From Bacteroidaceae bacterium (GTDB lineage: Bacteria; Bacteroidota; Bacteroidia; Bacteroidales; Bacteroidaceae): a stretch of DNA of 64,000 nucleotides. The notes beneath the pieces are model-generated. The model saw only the letters and a list, made by a program, of their open reading frames with translations. It had not been told where the DNA came from and searched no databases. Position 1 is the stretch's first letter. Each line of letters begins with the position of its first letter. The DNA lies in the NCBI GenBank assembly GCA_016292045.1, contig JAEEZX010000019.1:1-64000 (forward strand), in the 5' to 3' direction. This document shows positions 59,488 through 64,000 of the stretch, one piece after another. A program made the translations under genes and the position numbers.

Positions 59488-60447
59488 ATGAAGAAGTGGC
59501 ATCTACCCTTTCTCGTGCTGCTCATCGTGGGCACATATCTGGCATACCTGCAGAAGCACCCAACAGCCCGCTACATCAAGGAGGAGATGCAGGTATTCGG
59601 CACCGTGATGCACGTCACTTACAAAACAACGGCATCGCTCAGGGAAGGATATAGCGAGGAACTGAGACAGGTGGACATGAGCCTGTCGATGTTCAATCCC
59701 ATGAGCACCCTCTCGCGTATCAACCGCAACGAGACGGATACGGCAGATGCCATGCTGCAGGAAGTGCTGCGTATGGCAATGGCCGTGAGCGAGGCTACGG
59801 ACGGAGCCTTCGACGTGACAGTGGCACCGCTGGTGAACGCGTGGGGGTTCGGATTCAAGAACGGACAGTTGCCCGACTCTGTGCAGGTGGATTCACTGCT
59901 GACACTGGTGGGCTACAGGAATATAGCGCTCACGGAAGACGGACGCGTGGAGAAGAAATATCCCGGCATCGTGATGGACCTCTCCGCAATAGCAAAGGGC
60001 TACGGAGTGGATAAGGTGGCAGAATATCTGAAGGCCAACGGTGTGACGGACTACATGGTGGAGATAGGAGGAGAAGTGGCCTGTCAGGGGAGGAACGCGA
60101 AAGGAAAGGCCTGGCGCATCGGCATCAATAAACCAGATGACGACCCCACATCCACGAATACGGACATAGAGAAAGTGATAGAACTGGAAGACGGAGCGAT
60201 GGCCACCAGCGGCAACTACCGCAACTACTATGTCACACCCGAAGGAAAGCGTATCATGCACACGATAGATCCCAAGACCGGATACCCCGTGCAGCACAAT
60301 GTGCTATCGGCAACGGTAATAGCTCCCACATGCGCTATGGCCGATGCCTTCGCCACATCGTTCATGGTGATGGGAAGCGAACGGGCAGAAGAGGTGCTGA
60401 AGCAGCATCCCGAACTAAAAGCCGAACTGATATGTACGGAAGAGTAG
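59488..60447 (+). CDS. apbE: FAD:protein FMN transferase (ApbE)
   Basis: The 319-residue enzyme has an N-terminal membrane anchor without lipobox (WHLPFLVLLIVGTYLAYLQ) and the ApbE motifs SMFNPMSTLSRIN, DLSAIAKGYGVDKVAEYL, VEIGGEVACQGRN, AMATSGNYRNYY and MHTIDPKTGYPVQ. It links FMN to Thr residues of Nqr/Rnf-type subunits in the periplasm. Its last 16 bp overlap the Crp/Fnr gene. No Nqr or Rnf gene is in the window. Confidence 0.93.
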   Translation: MKKWHLPFLVLLIVGTYLAYLQKHPTARYIKEEMQVFGTVMHVTYKTTASLREGYSEELRQVDMSLSMFNPMSTLSRINRNETDTADAMLQEVLRMAMAVSEATDGAFDVTVAPLVNAWGFGFKNGQLPDSVQVDSLLTLVGYRNIALTEDGRVEKKYPGIVMDLSAIAKGYGVDKVAEYLKANGVTDYMVEIGGEVACQGRNAKGKAWRIGINKPDDDPTSTNTDIEKVIELEDGAMATSGNYRNYYVTPEGKRIMHTIDPKTGYPVQHNVLSATVIAPTCAMADAFATSFMVMGSERAEEVLKQHPELKAELICTEE

Positions 60448-61046
60448 TCGGCCTGCCTCTCTTCACCGGTATTTCCAGCACAGACCTGCTGGAGTTTCAG
60501 GACCGTTTCATGCTCAGCATCGAGCCCATTGACGCAGGTACGCGCCTGCTGACACGGGGCGAGCGCTCAGAGGGTCTGCTGTGGATAGTGAGCGGCACTG
60601 TGAAGCGGGAAAACGAGTGGATGGAAGAAACCATCGACGGACCGTTGCTCGTTGAGGCAGAACGCCTGTTCGGCCTTAATAACACAGTGAGTATGACGTG
60701 GGATGCGGTGACAGCTCTGGAAGTGATATACATAGCGAAGGAACATGTGGTGAGACACTTGCTGCGCAACAGTCTCGTACGCATCAACTACCTCACCCTG
60801 CTCTCCTCCTCGCTGCAGCGCAAAGCAGAGACGATGAGCGTACCGCGAAGTCCGGAAGAGAAATTCCGCATGTTCGTCAACAGCGTGAAGCATCCTGCCG
60901 GCAAAGAGCTGACACTGCACATCAAGATGACAGAACTGGCGGAGAGACTCGACGTCTCACGCCTCAATCTCTCGAAGATGCTCAACCAGCTGGCAAGGAA
61001 CGGAGAGATAGACATCAAACGAGAACAAATAACGATACATGGCTAA
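60432..61046 (+). CDS. Crp/Fnr-family transcriptional regulator
   Basis: The 204-residue protein starts MYGRVVGLPLFTGISSTDLLEFQDRF at 60432. It has a cNMP-type beta-roll (RGERSEGLLWIVSGTVKR) and a C-terminal winged helix (IKMTELAERLDVSRLNLSKMLNQLARNGEIDIKREQITI). No Fnr-type cysteine cluster is visible, so direct iron-sulphur oxygen sensing is unlikely. It is embedded in an operon with ApbE upstream (16-bp overlap) and the M3 peptidase downstream (8-bp overlap). Confidence 0.9.
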   Translation: MYGRVVGLPLFTGISSTDLLEFQDRFMLSIEPIDAGTRLLTRGERSEGLLWIVSGTVKRENEWMEETIDGPLLVEAERLFGLNNTVSMTWDAVTALEVIYIAKEHVVRHLLRNSLVRINYLTLLSSSLQRKAETMSVPRSPEEKFRMFVNSVKHPAGKELTLHIKMTELAERLDVSRLNLSKMLNQLARNGEIDIKREQITIHG

Positions 61047-63087
61047 TATATTCATAGAGAACAAATACAACACCCCGCACGACAGCATACCCTTCTCGCG
61101 CATACGCTTTGAGGAATACGAAGAGGCGATAACGGAGGGTATGAAACAGGAGGACGAGGAGATAGATAAAGTGCTCTCCAACCCGGATACACCCACTTTC
61201 GACAACACCGTGGTGACACGAAGCGAGAGACTGCTCTCGCGCACCACATCCGTATTCTTCAACCTGCTTTCCGCATGCCGCACAGATGAGATGGAGAAGC
61301 TCTCGGAAAAGATGCAGCCCCTGCTCTCGGAACACTCCTCGCGCATAGCGATGAACCGCAGATTCTTTGAGAGGATAAAGGCTGTACACGACAATCCGGG
61401 CCGGCAGCTCACAGGTGAGGAACAGCGACTGCTGGACGACATCTACGAGGGATTCACACGCAGCGGTGCCCTGCTGCCGGAGGACGAGAAGAAAGTGCTG
61501 GCCGAGAAGAGGCAGAAACTGGGGATGCTGACGCTGCAGTTCTCACAGAACGAACTGCATGCTACAAACGCCTTCACGCTGCATCTGACACAGGAGGACG
61601 AAGTGAGCGGACTGCCGGAAAGCGCTCTGGATGCCGCAAGGATGGAAGCTGAGAGCAGAGGACTGGAAGGATGGGTGGTGACACTCAAGGGACCCTCCTA
61701 CAGCGCATTCCTCAAATATGCCGACCGTCGCGACCTGAGAGAGAAGGTCTACAGGGCTATGTCGACACTCTGCACCAGCGGAGAATGGAACAATCTGGAC
61801 ATCGTGAGGGACATCGTGAACCTGCGACGCGAGATAGCGCAGATGCTGGGTTTCAACACATTTGCCGACTTCGCCCTGAAGCATCGTATGGCAGAAGATG
61901 TGGCGCACGTGGATAATCTTGTGGAGCAGCTTCTTGAGGCCTACCTTCCTAAAGCCAGGGAGGAAATGGAGGAAATAAAGGCATTCGCAAGAGAGGAGAT
62001 GCAGAGAAACGGTGAGACACCCTTCGAACTGGCTCCCTGGGACCTCTCCTACTACAGCTACAAACTGCAGAAAGCACGCTACGACCTCGACTCCGAGATG
62101 CTCCGCCCCTACTTCCCGCTCAATCAGGTGAAGGACGGCATCTTCGGCCTTGCCACAAAGCTCTACGGAATCACATTCCATGAGAATCCCGACATAGATG
62201 TGTATCATCCCGACGTGAAGGCCTACGAGGTGAGAGATGCCAACGGGGATTTCCTGGCTGTGCTCTACGCAGACTTCTTCCCGAGGGAGAACAAGCAGTC
62301 GGGCGCATGGATGACATCCTACCGCGAGCAGTGGATAGACATCGACAGCGGCAAGGACATACGTCCGCTGGTATCTATTGTGCTCAATGTGACAAAGCCC
62401 ACTGAAACCAAACCGGCTCTGCTCACGCTGGGCGAAGTGGAGACCTTCCTGCATGAGTTCGGTCACGCTCTGCACGGAATGCTCTCGAAGGTGCGTTTCG
62501 AGGGACTCTCATGCACCAATGTCTATTGGGACTTCGTAGAACTGCCCTCGCAGTTTATGGAGAATTTCGCCATGGAACCTAAATTCCTCCGCACCTTTGC
62601 CCGTCACTACGAGACAGGGGAAGAACTGCCGCAGGAACTCATCGACCGTATCCTCAGAGCCAAGAACTACATGGTGGCATACGCCTGCATCAGACAGGTG
62701 TCGTTCATCCTTCTGGATATGGCATACTACACTCTGAGCGACCCCTTCACAGAAGATGTCATCGCCTTTGAACAGAAGGCCTGGAGCCGTGCACAACTGT
62801 TTCCGCAATTGGAAGGAAGCTGTATGTCAACACGCTTCGGACACATAATGTCAGGCGGTTATGCTGCCGGATACTACTCATACAAATGGGCGGAGGTGCT
62901 GGATGCAGATGCTTTCAGTGTGTTCCAAAAGGAGGGCATCTTCAATAAGGAGACAGCACAGCGTTTCCGTGACTGCATCCTCTCACGAGGCGGTACGGAG
63001 CATCCTATGACGCTCTACAAACGTTTCCGGGGAGGCGAACCCACCATAGATGCGCTGCTGCGTCGCAACGGAATAAAGAAACAGTAA
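61039..63087 (+). CDS. M3-family metallopeptidase (peptidyl-dipeptidase Dcp-like)
   Basis: The 682-residue zinc peptidase has the HEFGH motif in VETFLHEFGHALHGMLS, and the downstream segments LPSQFMENFAMEPKF and HIMSGGYAAGYYSYKWAEVLDADAFSVF of the Dcp/oligopeptidase A type. No signal peptide is seen (ANIFIENKYNTPHDSIPFSRI), so it is probably cytoplasmic and trims peptides. It overlaps the regulator gene by 8 bp. Confidence 0.93.
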   Translation: MANIFIENKYNTPHDSIPFSRIRFEEYEEAITEGMKQEDEEIDKVLSNPDTPTFDNTVVTRSERLLSRTTSVFFNLLSACRTDEMEKLSEKMQPLLSEHSSRIAMNRRFFERIKAVHDNPGRQLTGEEQRLLDDIYEGFTRSGALLPEDEKKVLAEKRQKLGMLTLQFSQNELHATNAFTLHLTQEDEVSGLPESALDAARMEAESRGLEGWVVTLKGPSYSAFLKYADRRDLREKVYRAMSTLCTSGEWNNLDIVRDIVNLRREIAQMLGFNTFADFALKHRMAEDVAHVDNLVEQLLEAYLPKAREEMEEIKAFAREEMQRNGETPFELAPWDLSYYSYKLQKARYDLDSEMLRPYFPLNQVKDGIFGLATKLYGITFHENPDIDVYHPDVKAYEVRDANGDFLAVLYADFFPRENKQSGAWMTSYREQWIDIDSGKDIRPLVSIVLNVTKPTETKPALLTLGEVETFLHEFGHALHGMLSKVRFEGLSCTNVYWDFVELPSQFMENFAMEPKFLRTFARHYETGEELPQELIDRILRAKNYMVAYACIRQVSFILLDMAYYTLSDPFTEDVIAFEQKAWSRAQLFPQLEGSCMSTRFGHIMSGGYAAGYYSYKWAEVLDADAFSVFQKEGIFNKETAQRFRDCILSRGGTEHPMTLYKRFRGGEPTIDALLRRNGIKKQ

Positions 63088-63099
63088 GATATATTATAT

Positions 63100-63528
63100 A
63101 TGGAAAGAAAACAATCGGAACTGGATTACCGCTACCTCAAGATGGCACACATCTGGAGCGAGAATTCATACTGTGTCCGTCGCAAGGTGGGAGCGCTCAT
63201 CGTGAAGGACAAGATGATTATCTCGGACGGATACAACGGCACACCGACAGGTTTCCCCAACGTATGCGAGGACGACAACAACGTGTCGCTGCCCTATGTG
63301 CTGCACGCTGAAGCAAACGCCATCACCAAGATAGCACGCTCGGGCAACAACAGCGACGGAGCCACACTCTACGTGACGGATTCGCCCTGTATCGAGTGTG
63401 CCAAACTTATCATACAATCCGGAATACGACGCGTGGTTTACGACCGCGAATACCGTCTCACAGACGGCGTCGATCTGCTGAGAAGAGCAGGTATAGAAGT
63501 TATTCACCTTGACGAACTACCCATCTAA
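63100..63528 (+). CDS. Deoxycytidylate deaminase family protein
   Basis: The 142-residue zinc enzyme carries [15 protein letters not shown] (HAE, zinc ligand and catalytic Glu) and [26 protein letters not shown] (PCxxC). It should convert dCMP to dUMP for thymidylate synthesis, or serve as the ComEB-type homologue. It follows the peptidase by 12 bp and its last 20 bp contain the TTG start of recR. Confidence 0.92.
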   Translation: MERKQSELDYRYLKMAHIWSENSYCVRRKVGALIVKDKMIISDGYNGTPTGFPNVCEDDNNVSLPYVLHAEANAITKIARSGNNSDGATLYVTDSPCIECAKLIIQSGIRRVVYDREYRLTDGVDLLRRAGIEVIHLDELPI

Positions 63529-64000
63529 ACTGTTAGAAAAGGCTGTCGACGAAGTGTCGCGCCTCCCGGGAGTGGGACGACGGAGCGCTATGCGCCTCGT
63601 ACTGCACCTGTTGCGTCAGGAGGAGTCTCAGACTCTGTCTCTGGCCGATGCACTCAAGACGCTGCGCACGGAAGTGCACTACTGCCGGGAATGTCACAAC
63701 ATATCCAACACGGATCTCTGCGAGGTGTGCGCCAATCCCCGTCGCGACCATGCAATGGTGTGCGTAGTGCAGACGATAGAGGACGTGATGGCCATCGAGG
63801 CTACCCAGATGTACAGGGGCGTGTATCACGTGCTGGGCGGAGTGATATCCCCGATGGACGGAATAGGGCCTCGCGACCTTGAGATAAATTCGCTGCTCGA
63901 ACGCATCGCACAAAAAGATATCAAGGAAGTGATTCTCGCACTATCTCCCACGATGGAAGGCGACACAACCGGTTTCTATATCTTCCGCCAGATACAGAAC
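63509..64000 (+). CDS. recR: Recombination protein RecR (3' truncated by window)
   Basis: The ORF track missed this gene because it has no ATG start and no stop in the window. From TTG 63509 the frame reads (M)[36 protein letters not shown], the RecR HhH region. The zinc motif [16 protein letters not shown] follows, then a Toprim domain ([36 protein letters not shown]). An in-frame TAG at 63494-63496 blocks any start further upstream, and no ATG precedes the HhH motif. RecR works with RecO/RecF in gap repair. It overlaps the deaminase gene by 20 bp. 164 codons are visible. Confidence 0.93.
   Translation, partial: MTNYPSKLLEKAVDEVSRLPGVGRRSAMRLVLHLLRQEESQTLSLADALKTLRTEVHYCRECHNISNTDLCEVCANPRRDHAMVCVVQTIEDVMAIEATQMYRGVYHVLGGVISPMDGIGPRDLEINSLLERIAQKDIKEVILALSPTMEGDTTGFYIFRQIQN

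Overview
The window looks like one chromosomal contig of a Bacteroidales bacterium, most likely Prevotellaceae. The evidence is the repeated Bacteroidetes -7 promoter element (TAnnTTTG, usually TACCTTTG or TATTTTTG), the general lack of Shine-Dalgarno sequences, two proteins with C-terminal T9SS-type sorting tails, BACON-domain and DUF4492/DUF4295/DUF6048/DUF6452 genes, a TPP-riboswitch/OMR1/PnuT thiamine operon, type III glutamine synthetase, and GlsA/GlsB-like lipid acyltransferases. Genus assignment is inference. No rRNA, CRISPR array or insertion sequence was found.

Layout, left to right. 1-1.75 kb: tail of a mobile-element type gene pair (DUF3987-like P-loop protein plus a small partner with an unusually strong SD), closed by a composite of short tandem repeats and a bidirectional terminator. 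1.76-9.4 kb (minus): bL28-bL33-DUF4295, a terminator, then ftsY-rimO-HU-HU/TM/LysM-GH128 glucanase, where most junctions overlap. 9.4-18.5 kb (minus): an aryl-polyene/flexirubin-like biosynthetic operon (GNAT, KS, ACP, two hotdog dehydratases, MMPL exporter, CrtI-like oxidoreductase, FabG, LolA-like, thioesterase) with no ammonia lyase, CoA ligase or second KS in view. 18.5-20.7 kb: PlsC-like acyltransferase and GlsB-like N-acyltransferase. 20.8-24.4 kb: TPP-riboswitch thiamine operon. 24.4-26.2 kb: GlsA-like acyltransferase convergent with pfkA. 26.4-30.4 kb: BACON lipoprotein, carbohydrate-binding T9SS cargo, GH43. 30.6-32.4 kb: rpsA. 32.4-33.4 kb: decayed repeats and an ATPase remnant. 33.4-37.3 kb: DUF3089 hydrolase, PlpD-like patatin/barrel protein, XRE regulator. 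38-41.2 kb: holA, HsdR_N-like nuclease domain, zinc-ribbon coiled coil, Nif3. 41.4-43.2 kb: agmatine to putrescine pair. 43.2-47.5 kb: glnN and a compact ClpB. 47.6-53.1 kb: a non-phosphorylating L-fucose-type sugar locus under an AraC regulator with tandem operator half-sites. 53.2-56.2 kb: cytochrome bd oxidase. 56.3-57.1 kb: hypothetical gene, tRNA-Thr and SRP RNA. 57.2-64 kb (plus): GT2, DUF6452, DUF6048, ApbE, Crp/Fnr, M3 peptidase, dCMP deaminase and the start of recR.

The most unusual structural signal is not a gene. At least seven intergenic sites, plus one inside a coding region, carry short tandem arrays with fixed periods of 6, 7, 8, 9 or 11 bp and different unit sequences. Two sites share the same GGCGCC-bounded hairpin with different copy numbers of a 9-mer. 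One array translates in frame into a VKSEELR peptide repeat, and another overlaps the upstream part of the cytochrome bd promoter. Two genes missing from the supplied ORF track were found by eye: the DUF4295 gene at 8622-8777 and recR at 63509-64000 (TTG start).
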